Source: Verrucomicrobiota bacterium
GTDB lineage: Bacteria; Verrucomicrobiota; Verrucomicrobiia; Verrucomicrobiales; Akkermansiaceae
DNA: 33,807 nt
NCBI GenBank assembly: GCA_026397725.1
Contig: JAPLUI010000075.1
Location: 1-33,807, forward strand
Direction of reading: 5' to 3'
Shown here: positions 22,381-32,143 of the stretch, piece after piece
Numbering within the stretch: position 1 is the stretch's first letter
Layout: every line of letters starts with the position of its first letter
The notes under the pieces: generated by a model
What the model saw: only the letters and a program-made list of their open reading frames with translations
What the model was told of the DNA's origin: nothing
Database searches by the model: none
Made by a program: the position numbers and the translations under genes

Positions 22381-25212
22381 ATGAAACGAATACTAACAGT
22401 AGGATTGATGATAGTTGGATGGGTCGCCGGTCTTCCGTCGGCTCAGGCTGCCGACGTGACCCACCTGCGCTGCGAATATCTCGTGAACCCGCTCGGCATC
22501 GATGTGGCGATGCCGAGGCTGAGTTGGGTGATTGAAGAGAAGGCTGAGGGCGGAAACCTGAAACCTGAAAGGGGAGTCAGACAAACCGCTTATCAGATTC
22601 TGGTGGCGAGTTCGGAAGAGTTGTTGAAGAAAGACCAGGGCGACCTGTGGGACAGCGGGAAGGTGGAGTCGGAGCAGAGTGTCTTGGTTGAGTATATCGG
22701 AAAACCACTGGGGTCGTGGAAACAATGTCATTGGAAGGTGCGGGTATGGACTCTGACCTCTGACCTCCGACCTCTGACATCTTCATCTTGGAGTGAGCCG
22801 GCGATGTGGTCAATGGGCCTGATGAAGCCGGAAGATTTCACGGCAAAATGGATTACCCATCCGGATCCAAAGCGGCTTTCTCATCCCTGGCTGCGCCGGA
22901 CTTTTGAGATGAAGGAAGGTGTTGAACGGGCGGTGATGTATATCAACACCGGTTCCTATTATGAATTGCACATCAACGGCAGGAAAGTCGGTTCGTATGT
23001 GCTGGAACCCGGTATCACACAGATCAACAAGCGTTTGAGCGTCAATTCCTATGATGTAACCTCCTGCCTGGTTAAAGGCACGAACACGATTGCCCTCTGG
23101 ATGGGTCCAGGATGGCATCAGCCGCGTAACGGCAATACCTACAACGCGCCGATTCTGCGTGCCCAGTTGAATATCGATACTCACTCCGGACCGATGGTGC
23201 TCGGGACTGACGCAAGCTGGCGGATAAAGGATAGCTGTATTTCGCAGATCGGCGGCTGGTGCTGGAATGACTTCGGCGGCGAGCGTTTTGACGCCAGGGA
23301 GTATGTCGGAGATTGGGATCAGGCCGGCCTGGACGATTCCCAGTGGGTGCAGGCGCGTGAAATACCGGCGCCGCTGGTCGCGCATTCCTGGCAGGGCTGC
23401 GAAAGCGCGCGGCTGAGCGATCCGGTGAAGCCAGTCGAGATTCGGCGACTGCAAAACGGCAAATGGGTGATAGACTTCGGGCGCCCCCTGACTGGCTGGA
23501 TGCGGCTAAATATGCACGATCTCAAGGCCGGGCAGGAAGTGCAGATCAATTATGCCGACATCGATGACAACCGCAACGCGCGGAAGCTGGCATTCATGGT
23601 CAATGACGACGGATTCCAGGATTTCAATCAGAAGGATGTTTTCATAAGCGCCGGGAAGGGCGCTGAAACATTCTGCTCAAAATTCAATTACCACAGCTTT
23701 CGGTATGCCGTCATTGCCGGACTTGACCGTGAACCTTCCGTCAATGATGCAGAAGCAATGATGATAGAGCCCGACCTTTCATCCGCAGGTTCATTCGAAT
23801 GTTCAAACGATCTGTTCAACCGGATTCATGAGATCACGCGCTACACGCTGCGCACCCAGAATCCATGTCTGGCGCTGGGCACCGGGGAGGCACGTGAGAA
23901 ATCGGCTTATGGCGACGGCGGCGCCCATCTTTCCGGATATGTGTATAATTTCAAGTGTGACGCCAATTTGAAAAAGTGGATCCGTGACTATAGTGATGCC
24001 CAGCGGAATGACGGCTGGTTCACGCATACAGCGCCAGCTTTTGAAGATCACGGCGGCGGACCGGCGTGGGGCGGTCAGGCCAGCGAGCTGGTCCGGCGGA
24101 TGCTCCTCTATTATGGGGATAGAGGCATTGTGGAGCAGATGTACGACAAGCTCAGAAAGTATGTCGATTTCGTGGAAAGCAAAACCCGCGATGACATCCT
24201 GCGGTCCTATACGCCAACCACGCGTGGTGAGGATATGATGTTCATCGGCGATTGGGCGCGTCCCGCAGCGTCCGCCGGCCAGGGCTTCAACATGGACAAA
24301 AATGAGGAACGTGAGTTTTTCAACAACTCCTACCGCGTGTTGCTGTGGCAGCAATTGCAGGACTTTGCCGCGAGTATCGGCCGTACCGATGAAGTCAGCA
24401 GATGCGGGGAGCGGCTGGCGACGATTCGACCGCTCGTTCATAAGACATTCTACCAGCCGGACAAGGGCGTCTACCTTTACAGCAGCCAGAGCAGTCTCGC
24501 AATGGCGCTTTATACGCGAATTCCGCCGCCGGAGTTGCGTCCGAAAATCATGGCGCAATTGGAGAACATGATCGTGGTCGAGAAACAGGGCCATCTCGAT
24601 ACCGGCCTGCTGGGAACATTTGTCCTGCTCGACCTGCTGATACAGGAGAACCGGAATGATCTTGTTGATCTGATCATGGGACAGACGACTTATCCAGGGT
24701 GGGGATATCTGGTCAAAGAATTGGGGCTCAAGACGTGGCCTGAAACCTGGAGCGGCTGGGGCAGCCATGTGATTCTTGTCACGGCAACGCCGGGCTCGTG
24801 GTTCTTCGAGGGGCTTGGCGGAATTCTGCCCGATCCGGTGAATCCCGGGTTCAAGCATTTCATGCTGCGGCCCGGCATCGTCAAGAGTGTCGACTGGGTC
24901 AAGTGCAGTTACCAATCCCCCTACGGCGGTATCGTGAGCAACTGGAAACTTGAAACTCGAAACTTGACGATGGACGTTACAATTCCAATCAATACCACTG
25001 CGACCGTGTATGTGCCTGTCGCGGCGAAGCCTGGCGAAGACGGACCGGCCAAGGACTCCGTCGGTGTGACCGAATCCGGTAAACCGGCTGCGAAAGCGAA
25101 CGGCGTGAAGTTCCTGCGGATGGAAAACAACGCCGCGGTTTATGAGGTGGGTTCCGGAACCTACCAATTCCAATCCACGCTACCGGAAACCATCAAAGGG
25201 AATGCCAAATGA
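22381..25212 (+). CDS. GH78 alpha-L-rhamnosidase
   Basis: A 943-residue secreted enzyme. ATG 22381 has AAAGGA 7 nt upstream; leader MKRILTVGLMIVGWVAG. Domains: N-terminal Ig-like (LRCEYLVNPLGIDVAMPRLS), a carbohydrate-binding-like domain (AVMYINTGSYYELHINGRKV), Bac_rhamnosid linker (WVIDFGRPLTGWMRLNM), the (alpha/alpha)6 barrel and a final beta domain. Family acid site: GEAREKSAYGDGG (E503, E506); second Glu in LKTWPETWSGWGSH (E788), where most relatives have TT-WE-W. It releases terminal L-rhamnose from rhamnogalacturonan and other glycans. Residues about 860-943 recur in the chimera at 3102-3815. The stop overlaps the next ATG (ATGA). Confidence 0.83.
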   Translation: MKRILTVGLMIVGWVAGLPSAQAADVTHLRCEYLVNPLGIDVAMPRLSWVIEEKAEGGNLKPERGVRQTAYQILVASSEELLKKDQGDLWDSGKVESEQSVLVEYIGKPLGSWKQCHWKVRVWTLTSDLRPLTSSSWSEPAMWSMGLMKPEDFTAKWITHPDPKRLSHPWLRRTFEMKEGVERAVMYINTGSYYELHINGRKVGSYVLEPGITQINKRLSVNSYDVTSCLVKGTNTIALWMGPGWHQPRNGNTYNAPILRAQLNIDTHSGPMVLGTDASWRIKDSCISQIGGWCWNDFGGERFDAREYVGDWDQAGLDDSQWVQAREIPAPLVAHSWQGCESARLSDPVKPVEIRRLQNGKWVIDFGRPLTGWMRLNMHDLKAGQEVQINYADIDDNRNARKLAFMVNDDGFQDFNQKDVFISAGKGAETFCSKFNYHSFRYAVIAGLDREPSVNDAEAMMIEPDLSSAGSFECSNDLFNRIHEITRYTLRTQNPCLALGTGEAREKSAYGDGGAHLSGYVYNFKCDANLKKWIRDYSDAQRNDGWFTHTAPAFEDHGGGPAWGGQASELVRRMLLYYGDRGIVEQMYDKLRKYVDFVESKTRDDILRSYTPTTRGEDMMFIGDWARPAASAGQGFNMDKNEEREFFNNSYRVLLWQQLQDFAASIGRTDEVSRCGERLATIRPLVHKTFYQPDKGVYLYSSQSSLAMALYTRIPPPELRPKIMAQLENMIVVEKQGHLDTGLLGTFVLLDLLIQENRNDLVDLIMGQTTYPGWGYLVKELGLKTWPETWSGWGSHVILVTATPGSWFFEGLGGILPDPVNPGFKHFMLRPGIVKSVDWVKCSYQSPYGGIVSNWKLETRNLTMDVTIPINTTATVYVPVAAKPGEDGPAKDSVGVTESGKPAAKANGVKFLRMENNAAVYEVGSGTYQFQSTLPETIKGNAK

Positions 25213-28094
25213 AAGGAAAAGAACAATTGAATAAGCTAACAGCACTCACCCTCACTGTCCTACTGCTGGTGCCGCTGGCCAAGCTGTATGCTGCCGTTGA
25301 GCCGGAACGATGGACAGCGGTAAAAGCAAACGAATGGTATGAAAAGCAACCCTGGTTAGTCGGCTGCAATTTTCTGCCGAGCACTGCGGTCAATGATGTC
25401 GAGATGTGGCAGCAGGAGACTTTCGACCCGCAGACCATCGACCGTGAGCTAGGCTGGGCGCAGGACCTCGGCTTCAACACGGTGCGTGTCTTTCTCAACT
25501 TCGTGGTCTGGCGCGAGGATGCCGCAGGCTTGAAAAAGAGGTTTTCTGAATTTCTGAAGATGGCCGACCGGCATGGGATTGCGGTGATGCCGATTCTCTT
25601 CGATGATTGCAACTTTGCCGGGCGCGTCGCCGCTGCGGGCAAACAGCCGGATCCGGTTCCCGGCGTCCATAACAGCCAATGGGTGTCGAGCCCGCCGCTG
25701 GCGATGGTGCCGGACCGTGCGGCCTGGCCTGCCTTGGAGCAATATGTCAAAGATATGGTAGGCTCCTTTGCGCACGACCGGAGGATTGTCATCTGGGATC
25801 TCTACAACGAACCCACTAACGGGATGGGCGACAAGAGTCAGCCGTTAATGGAAGCCACGTTCAGCTGGGCGCGCGAAATGAAGCCGGTCCAGCCGCTCAC
25901 CACGGGCGCGTGGGCGGATCTCAACAGTCCAAGTTCACGCCGCATGATGGAGTTGTCGGACGTCGTGTCGTTTCATGGTTACGACGGGGTTGCCGGCATC
26001 GAGCAGAAGCTGCAGCTGTGTACAGCCCAGGGCCGCCCGGTGCTCTGCACCGAATGGCTGTGCCGCCAGGCAGGCAATGACTTCAAGAGTTTGTTGCCGC
26101 TCTTTCGCGACCGCAAGATCGGCTGCTGGAACTGGGGGTTCGTCGCCGGCCGCACCCAGACGTATTTCCATTGGGGGTCCCCGGTCGGCACGCCCGAGCC
26201 CGCGCTGTGGCAGCACGACATCCTGCGCAAAGACGGAACACCTTATAATGCGCAGGAAGTCAGGTTCATCAAAGTGACCACGGGCAAGTTGCCTGCCAGT
26301 GCGTTGCCCCAACGAAAGATGCTGGTGCCGACGGCGGAAAAGTCCCCAGTGCCGTGGCGCTACGTGACGGAGAAACCGGCAGCCGATTGGATCAAGCCCG
26401 ATTTCAGCGACGCTGCGTGGAAGCAGGGCGCTGCTCCGTTCGGCACGCAGGAACTTCCCATCGCCCGCAAGCCGAACACACAGTGGACCAGCGCTGATAT
26501 CTGGCTGCGCCGCGAATTCGACATGCCTGCGGGCACGTCCACCGACTGCGCCCTGCTGCTCCATTACGACGAGGACGCCGAGATCTACATCAACGGCGTG
26601 CTGGCGGTGAAGGCGAGCGGCTTCAACGCCGCCTACGAAGCCATCGACATCACGCCGGAAGCGCAGGCGGCGCTCAAGCCCGGCAAGAATGTTATCGCCG
26701 CCCACTGCCGTCAGACTGTCGGCGGGCAGTATCTCGATCTGGGCATCGAGGGAGTTTCCTCAGATGCACCTGTCGGCAAAGCGGCTGTTGACGATTCGAC
26801 TTACCGCGGCTGGAAATCGCTGGCCCTGCGGAACGGTCTCATCGAATTGCAGATCCTGCCGGAAATCGGCGGCCGAATCATCCGGTATAAACTCGGCGGG
26901 AAGGAATTCCTGTGGGTGAACCCGCAACTTGCCGGCCAGCTTCCGCCGACCAACGGTCTCGCGGCGGACGGCGGTTGGTTCAATGTCGGCGGCGATAAGC
27001 TCTGGCCCGCGCCGCAGGGTTGGGACAACGACCGGCAATGGCCCGGGCCGCCTGACGCCGTGCTCGACGGCCAACCCTACGCGCTGGAGCGACTAGACCC
27101 CAAACGCGGCGAGACTGCCATCCGGCTCACCAGTGGCAAGGACCCGCGCAGTGGCATTCAGCTCTCGCGTGTGGTGCGACTCTTCGATGGCAGCACACGC
27201 GTAAGCTTCGAAGCCACAATGAAAAATATTGACACCAAACCACGCCGCTGGGGCATCTGGGCGCACACTCAACTGGATGGCGCGAAAGCAGACGGCACGT
27301 CGCACAACCCGCTCATGCAGGCGTGGTGTCCGGTGAATCCCCAGAGCCGCTTTCCCAAGGGCTACGACGTGATCTTCGGCGAGAAAGACAACCCGTCGTT
27401 CCAGCCCGACGCGCCGCACGGTCTGATGCGGGTGCAGTATCAATATCGGGTCGGCAAGATCGGCCTCGACAGTCACGCCGGGTGGGTCGCCACCGTGGAC
27501 GGCGAGCGCGGCGCGGTGTTTGTCCAGCGCTTCGTTTTCGAGCCGAAGAAAGATTACCCCGATGGCTCCTCAGTCGAGTTCTGGCTGAATGGCCTCGGCC
27601 AAATCCATGCCTACAACAAGGACACGGTCATGCCCACGAATTCCGTGGAGAATCCGTATGTGTTCGAGAGCGAAGTGCTCAGTCCCTTCGCCGAACTCAA
27701 GCCCGGTCAGAGTTATACCTGGCATTATGATTGGTATGCCTGCAACATCGGCGGGGATTTTCCCGTGCTGAATTGCACCGACGCGGGAGTTGTTGCCGAA
27801 CCGTTGGCCGCCACGCTGACAGGTGATACGCTCCAACTTCATGGGAGATTCGGTGTCTTTGCTCCCGGACATCTCGAAGCAGTCCTTCAGGATGCGCACG
27901 GGCACGCAGTTGCCACGCAACGCCTGCCGGCACCGGTGACCCCGCTGGCGGTTGCAGTGGTCGACGCTACGCTCAAGGTGCCTGCGAACGCCGCAGCCGT
28001 GGTGCTCACGGTTCTTGACATCGATGGCCGCTCCCTGGGGGAACTCGCCCATTGCTCCATTCGCAGCCTCAATCAGCAGCAACAAGCTCACTAA
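25209..28094 (+). CDS. GH5-like glycoside hydrolase fused to a binding domain and DUF4380
   Basis: A 961-residue secreted protein with three parts. About 30-370 is a clan-A TIM barrel (GFNTVRVFLNFVVWREDAAG, IVIWDLYNEPTNG with acid/base E201, VLCTEWLCR with nucleophile E282), like GH5 or related families. About 385-530 is a jelly-roll binding domain (WLRREFDMPAG, HYDEDAEIYINGVLAVKASG). About 545-850 is a DUF4380 galactose-mutarotase-like domain (LRNGLIELQILPEIGGRIIR, KLGGKEFLWVNPQLAG), followed by a small beta domain. The combination is unusual, and the sugar acted on is not evident. ATG 25209 overlaps the GH78 stop; TTG 25227 aligns with the starts of the leader-A paralogues and is an alternative. 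Confidence 0.65.
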   Translation: MKGKEQLNKLTALTLTVLLLVPLAKLYAAVEPERWTAVKANEWYEKQPWLVGCNFLPSTAVNDVEMWQQETFDPQTIDRELGWAQDLGFNTVRVFLNFVVWREDAAGLKKRFSEFLKMADRHGIAVMPILFDDCNFAGRVAAAGKQPDPVPGVHNSQWVSSPPLAMVPDRAAWPALEQYVKDMVGSFAHDRRIVIWDLYNEPTNGMGDKSQPLMEATFSWAREMKPVQPLTTGAWADLNSPSSRRMMELSDVVSFHGYDGVAGIEQKLQLCTAQGRPVLCTEWLCRQAGNDFKSLLPLFRDRKIGCWNWGFVAGRTQTYFHWGSPVGTPEPALWQHDILRKDGTPYNAQEVRFIKVTTGKLPASALPQRKMLVPTAEKSPVPWRYVTEKPAADWIKPDFSDAAWKQGAAPFGTQELPIARKPNTQWTSADIWLRREFDMPAGTSTDCALLLHYDEDAEIYINGVLAVKASGFNAAYEAIDITPEAQAALKPGKNVIAAHCRQTVGGQYLDLGIEGVSSDAPVGKAAVDDSTYRGWKSLALRNGLIELQILPEIGGRIIRYKLGGKEFLWVNPQLAGQLPPTNGLAADGGWFNVGGDKLWPAPQGWDNDRQWPGPPDAVLDGQPYALERLDPKRGETAIRLTSGKDPRSGIQLSRVVRLFDGSTRVSFEATMKNIDTKPRRWGIWAHTQLDGAKADGTSHNPLMQAWCPVNPQSRFPKGYDVIFGEKDNPSFQPDAPHGLMRVQYQYRVGKIGLDSHAGWVATVDGERGAVFVQRFVFEPKKDYPDGSSVEFWLNGLGQIHAYNKDTVMPTNSVENPYVFESEVLSPFAELKPGQSYTWHYDWYACNIGGDFPVLNCTDAGVVAEPLAATLTGDTLQLHGRFGVFAPGHLEAVLQDAHGHAVATQRLPAPVTPLAVAVVDATLKVPANAAAVVLTVLDIDGRSLGELAHCSIRSLNQQQQAH

Positions 28095-28111
28095 CAACGG
28101 AAGGATGGAAT

Positions 28112-30397
28112 ATGATGAATATGAATGCGAAAACAATGACTACGTCGGTAATTGCCGGACTGTTGGCGGGGCATCTTGCGTTGGCGGCGACGCTGGCTGC
28201 GGGGGAGCCGGCGCTGCCGATGGAGGACAAGATGAAGGCCATAGACTGGCAAGACTATGAGGCGAAGAGAGCCCTGCTCACCGGCAAATGGAGCGAGCCG
28301 CCTGGGGGCGTCGTTAACCATGGAATGGTGCGCGGCCCCATTCTGGGCAATGGCGATGCCGGAGTCGCTTTCAACAACACCACCACGACTTCCCAGGAGA
28401 TGCTGATCTCCAAGAGCGATTTCATCACCGATGACGCGAACCTGTTCAACGGCCAGAAACTGGATCCCGTCCCCCTTCCCATCGGCGGCGTCCGCATCAA
28501 GAGCAATGCGCCTTCTGGTGCCGGGTATTCCCTGGAGCAGGACATTCTGTCGGCGGAGGTGCGGTTGAAGTCCGGATCGAATCCGCAAGTCTCGGTCCGA
28601 AACTGGCTTGCTGCGAACACGAATCTCCTCGTGAGCGAATTGGCCACGGCCTCAACCTCGCCCGTGGCCATCACCCTCGAGGTGTTCGCGAACGGCAATA
28701 ACGGCAGCTACGCGTTCGATGCCAGCGTTACCGGGGACATTGCCTGGGCGACGCGCCAGACGAAGACCGGGGGAATCGCCCGGTGGACCACGCAGGCGGG
28801 AATCAGCACGAGAATATTGGGCGCGACCGCCACAGTCAGCAAGGCGGGCGCCGGCGTGGCGACGGCGAAGTTCAGCCTGGACAACAGGAACAAGGTCTAT
28901 GTGCTGACATGCATATCGGGAGGCCGTCCCAACAAGACCGCAAAGACAAGCGATGCCAAGCTGGGCGAAGCGGCCGCGTATCTGAACGGGCTTGGCGAAA
29001 GCGCCATCGCCACCATCGACCGGGAAACGCGGGACTGGTGGAAACGCTACTACATGAAATCCTATGTCGACTTCAGCGATCCCTTGCTCATCAAGTACTA
29101 CTATGGCGCGCTGTACGAGCTGGGCTCCTGCATCCGGCCAGGCAAGTGTTGTCCGGGGTTGTACGGGTTGTGGATCACCACCGATAATCCCTCCTGGCAT
29201 TCGGACATCCACCTTAATTACAACGGGCAAGCGCCGTTCTTCGGGCTCTGCGCCGCGAACCGGCCGGAAATGATGTTCCCCTTCTACACGGTCATCGAGG
29301 ATTTCATACCCGAAGGCAAAAGGAGGGCCAAAGAAGACCTGGCGAGTCTCGACAGGAGCCTGAACGGCAAGTCCATGCGCGGCATTCTCTATCCGCTCGG
29401 GATTCAGAACTGGGGAACGGCAACCGATGTCTACCTGCAGGTGGGGATGTGCGCCTCATACAATGCGCCCATGTTCATGTGGTACTGGGAATACACCCTG
29501 GACACCGCCTTCTTGCGGGATCACGCCTACCCGTATGCGCGGCTCCTGGCGGACTGGTATGAGGACTACCTGCTGAAAGAACCTCACAACGGCGACTACC
29601 GCTACTACCTCATGGGCGGGGACGAAAACGGCTACGTAAAGAACTTCTGCAACGATCTGGCCCTGGTTCGACGGATCCTCGGGTTTCTCCTCGAGACCAG
29701 CGTCATCCTCAATGTGGACGAGGGGCGGCGGGCGAAGTGGCAGGAGATTCTCGATCATCTGAGCGACTACCCCGACGGCCAGACGTATACCGGAACCGGC
29801 CTGTGGATGGAAGTCATATTCCCCATCGAGCAGGTCACGCTGGCTTCTCCGACCAACCTTCTCAATGCGGCGCGGCGCGGCTTGGGCGAGGACTGGGGGC
29901 AAATCAACTTCTTCCCCCGCGGTTTTCCGGCCGGGGCGAGGATGGGGACCGATGCGACGACGCTTTGGAACGGCATGGCCGGCGTCGTGCAACGCCAACT
30001 CCAAACCAATCTGACGATCTACGACGGCACGCACGGCATAGAGAAGGGCGGCGGCATCGAGATGTTTCACTCGATGATGCTGCAGAGCGTCAACGGGGTC
30101 CTGCATCTGTACCCCGTTTGGCCGCCATCCAAGACCGGGGTCTTCAGGAATCTGCGGGCCAAGGGGGCATTCTTGGTTTCGGCGGAGAACGATGGGAGCA
30201 TCAAGAACGTCACGATTCTGAGCGAAAAGGGAACCCCGTGCAGAATCCTGAACAGGTGGGGCGCCGCGCCTCTGGATATTGTCGAATATTGCGACGGCGG
30301 CAGCAGGCGGGTCGCGCACACCCTGGCCAATGACATAATCGAGTTTCCCACCAAGCCGGGTGCAGAGTACAGGTTGCGAAGCGGGACGCAGAAGTGA
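28112..30397 (+). CDS. GH95-like (alpha/alpha)6 glycoside hydrolase
   Basis: A 761-residue secreted protein; tandem ATGs at 28112/28115 follow AAGGA (28101-28105). The N-terminal beta domain has the GH95/GH65N-like GPILGNGDAGVAFNN, and the barrel part has WKRYYMKSYVDFSDPLLIKY, GLYGLWITTDNPSWHSDIHL, NYNGQAPFFGLCAANRPEMM and late HSMMLQSVNGVLHLYPVWP, which parallel GH95 (GIW...SD-H-N-N-Q and the S..G.IHLLPALP end). The canonical GH95 acid motif is not obvious, so it may belong to a sister family rather than be a proven fucosidase. It sits 17 bp after the GH5-like gene in the same transcription run. Confidence 0.6.
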   Translation: MMNMNAKTMTTSVIAGLLAGHLALAATLAAGEPALPMEDKMKAIDWQDYEAKRALLTGKWSEPPGGVVNHGMVRGPILGNGDAGVAFNNTTTTSQEMLISKSDFITDDANLFNGQKLDPVPLPIGGVRIKSNAPSGAGYSLEQDILSAEVRLKSGSNPQVSVRNWLAANTNLLVSELATASTSPVAITLEVFANGNNGSYAFDASVTGDIAWATRQTKTGGIARWTTQAGISTRILGATATVSKAGAGVATAKFSLDNRNKVYVLTCISGGRPNKTAKTSDAKLGEAAAYLNGLGESAIATIDRETRDWWKRYYMKSYVDFSDPLLIKYYYGALYELGSCIRPGKCCPGLYGLWITTDNPSWHSDIHLNYNGQAPFFGLCAANRPEMMFPFYTVIEDFIPEGKRRAKEDLASLDRSLNGKSMRGILYPLGIQNWGTATDVYLQVGMCASYNAPMFMWYWEYTLDTAFLRDHAYPYARLLADWYEDYLLKEPHNGDYRYYLMGGDENGYVKNFCNDLALVRRILGFLLETSVILNVDEGRRAKWQEILDHLSDYPDGQTYTGTGLWMEVIFPIEQVTLASPTNLLNAARRGLGEDWGQINFFPRGFPAGARMGTDATTLWNGMAGVVQRQLQTNLTIYDGTHGIEKGGGIEMFHSMMLQSVNGVLHLYPVWPPSKTGVFRNLRAKGAFLVSAENDGSIKNVTILSEKGTPCRILNRWGAAPLDIVEYCDGGSRRVAHTLANDIIEFPTKPGAEYRLRSGTQK

Positions 30398-30468
30398 CAA
30401 GGTCGACGAGTCCTTTGGCTGGGACCTCGGCAATACTGTCAATAGAACAAATGAAAGGATAAGAACAA
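30398..30468. promoter_or_regulatory. Leader with a decayed upstream start (ATG-AAA-GGA-TAA)
   Basis: ATGAAAGGATAAGAACAA (30451-30468) directly before ATG 30469 is the same element as ATGAAAGGAAAAGAACAA at 25209 and ATGAATGGAAAAGAACCA at 4622. Here the upstream ATG meets TAA after two codons, showing that the element mainly acts as the ribosome site (AAAGGA) and that the real start is 18 nt downstream. Confidence 0.55.
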
Positions 30469-32061
30469 ATGAAGAAGTTAACAACATTCACCCTCGCTGC
30501 CCTGCTGTTGGCGCCGCTGGCTTGCCTTCGCGCTGCTGATGCGCCTGCGGCGGCTCCAGCGCAGCCATCCCAGCCAGCCATCCAAGCCGGCACCGTAATG
30601 ACCTATTCGCGAGTCAGAATCGACCCCGTAAGCCCCGTCGTTTCCATGAAAGTCAACGGGGTTTTGGTAGATGTACAGGACTTCCTGGACACCAGTTATG
30701 CACGATTTGCCATGTCCGGCAATGTGACCGTCGAGGTGACCGTTTCTTCCGGACTGAAGGATGTATCTATCCGTCCTCTGGCCTTCGGAATCATCCCCAA
30801 GATCAGCGGCAACACATTCACGTTCACGTTGAACCGCCCGACCAAGCTGCGGCTGGACATCAACGGGACGCGCGGTCGTCTGTTCGTCTTTGCCGACCCG
30901 CTGGAAGCGCATCCTCCCAAGATTACCGATAGTACAGTCAAGAGTGTCCTGGACTTTGAAGGCATCGACAGTAATGGCAACAGCAACTGCACCGTGGGCA
31001 TTCAGGCAGCCATTGATTGGGTCTCGCAGCACTATCAGGAAAAAAGCGTCCTGCTTTTTCCTGACGGCGTCTATAAAACCGGAACATTGAACGTAAAGCC
31101 GAACGTAACGATTTACCTGTGCAGCGGTGCTGTAATTCTGGCTTCGGACGACAATCGGGACTTTGTGCTGGATCATCACGACCCCAAGAACAACGAACAG
31201 TTCAACGTTACCGCCTTCATCACCATGCCCAATTCTCACGATGTGAAGATCATCGGCCGGGGCATGATTGATGGAAACGGCAAAGAACTGCACAAGAAAT
31301 TCGACATCGATCACCGCTGCGTGACTGTCCTGCCCAGAAATGCCATCAACGTGGTCATGGAAGACGTGATGATCCGCAACGCCTGGATGTGGCATCTGTA
31401 TTTCAACGGCGGCCACGACATCCGTGTCAGCAACGTGAAATCATTCACCCCGTGGTACAAGGGCTGCGAAGGTGGGGCCAATGATGGATTCAAGTTGCAC
31501 GAGGGCGGGGTCCACAACGTGTCCTACGAGGACGGCTTCATCGCGGCCTTTGATGACGCCATCACCTTCGGCAGCGGTGCACATCACTGTTCTGTCAAGA
31601 ACACTATTATTGACCTATCACGCGCCTCGCCCATCCGAATCGCCTTTGATGACGGCAGCCACGACATCAACATCTCCAACATCCACGTGCTTGACAACTC
31701 CTACTACTCGATCTTCCTGTCCGACTGCTATCCCGGCTACAAATTCAATCCGGACGTCCCGTACCATGACATCACCTTTTCGGATTGGATCATTGAAGGG
31801 AAGCACAAGCTGATCAACTTCAACTTTTACGATGCGGCCACCGCTCCGGTGTTCCACGACATCACTTTCAGGAACATCACGATTGATGACGCCGCGCCCG
31901 AGGGACTGATTCGCGGCGGGTCAGAAGAGCGGCAGGTTTACAACGTCACCTTCGAGAACCTGAAGAGCGCCGGCAGGTACCGTACCAGCGCAAAGGACGC
32001 CAACATTGCCGTCGGACCATTCGCCCGCGATATCAAGTTCCAAGTAACCGGAGAGCATTAA
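30469..32061 (+). CDS. GH28-like parallel beta-helix glycoside hydrolase (polygalacturonase-like)
   Basis: A 530-residue secreted protein with leader MKKLTTFTLAALLLAPLACL. Residues about 45-150 form a beta domain (VSMKVNGVLVDVQDFLDTSY) of the kind preceding GH28/GH49 helices; the rest is a right-handed beta-helix (FPDGVYKTGTLNVKPNVTIY, IIGRGMIDGNGKELH, NVVMEDVMIRNAWMWHLYF). The catalytic row is recognisable but altered: N338-D339-G, D362-D363 (FDDAITFGSG), H372-H373 where G-H-G is usual, and R390 in PIRIAF where R-I-K is usual. This points to a GH28 relative acting on galacturonic-acid-containing or other glycans. It lies 71 bp after the GH95-like gene. Confidence 0.72.
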   Translation: MKKLTTFTLAALLLAPLACLRAADAPAAAPAQPSQPAIQAGTVMTYSRVRIDPVSPVVSMKVNGVLVDVQDFLDTSYARFAMSGNVTVEVTVSSGLKDVSIRPLAFGIIPKISGNTFTFTLNRPTKLRLDINGTRGRLFVFADPLEAHPPKITDSTVKSVLDFEGIDSNGNSNCTVGIQAAIDWVSQHYQEKSVLLFPDGVYKTGTLNVKPNVTIYLCSGAVILASDDNRDFVLDHHDPKNNEQFNVTAFITMPNSHDVKIIGRGMIDGNGKELHKKFDIDHRCVTVLPRNAINVVMEDVMIRNAWMWHLYFNGGHDIRVSNVKSFTPWYKGCEGGANDGFKLHEGGVHNVSYEDGFIAAFDDAITFGSGAHHCSVKNTIIDLSRASPIRIAFDDGSHDINISNIHVLDNSYYSIFLSDCYPGYKFNPDVPYHDITFSDWIIEGKHKLINFNFYDAATAPVFHDITFRNITIDDAAPEGLIRGGSEERQVYNVTFENLKSAGRYRTSAKDANIAVGPFARDIKFQVTGEH

Positions 32062-32143
32062 CATTGCGCCTCGGCCAATTTGGCACTGTCAACCGCCGAA
32101 ACTCGAAAATGAACCAGTATCCGCACGGCACAGGAATACGCGC

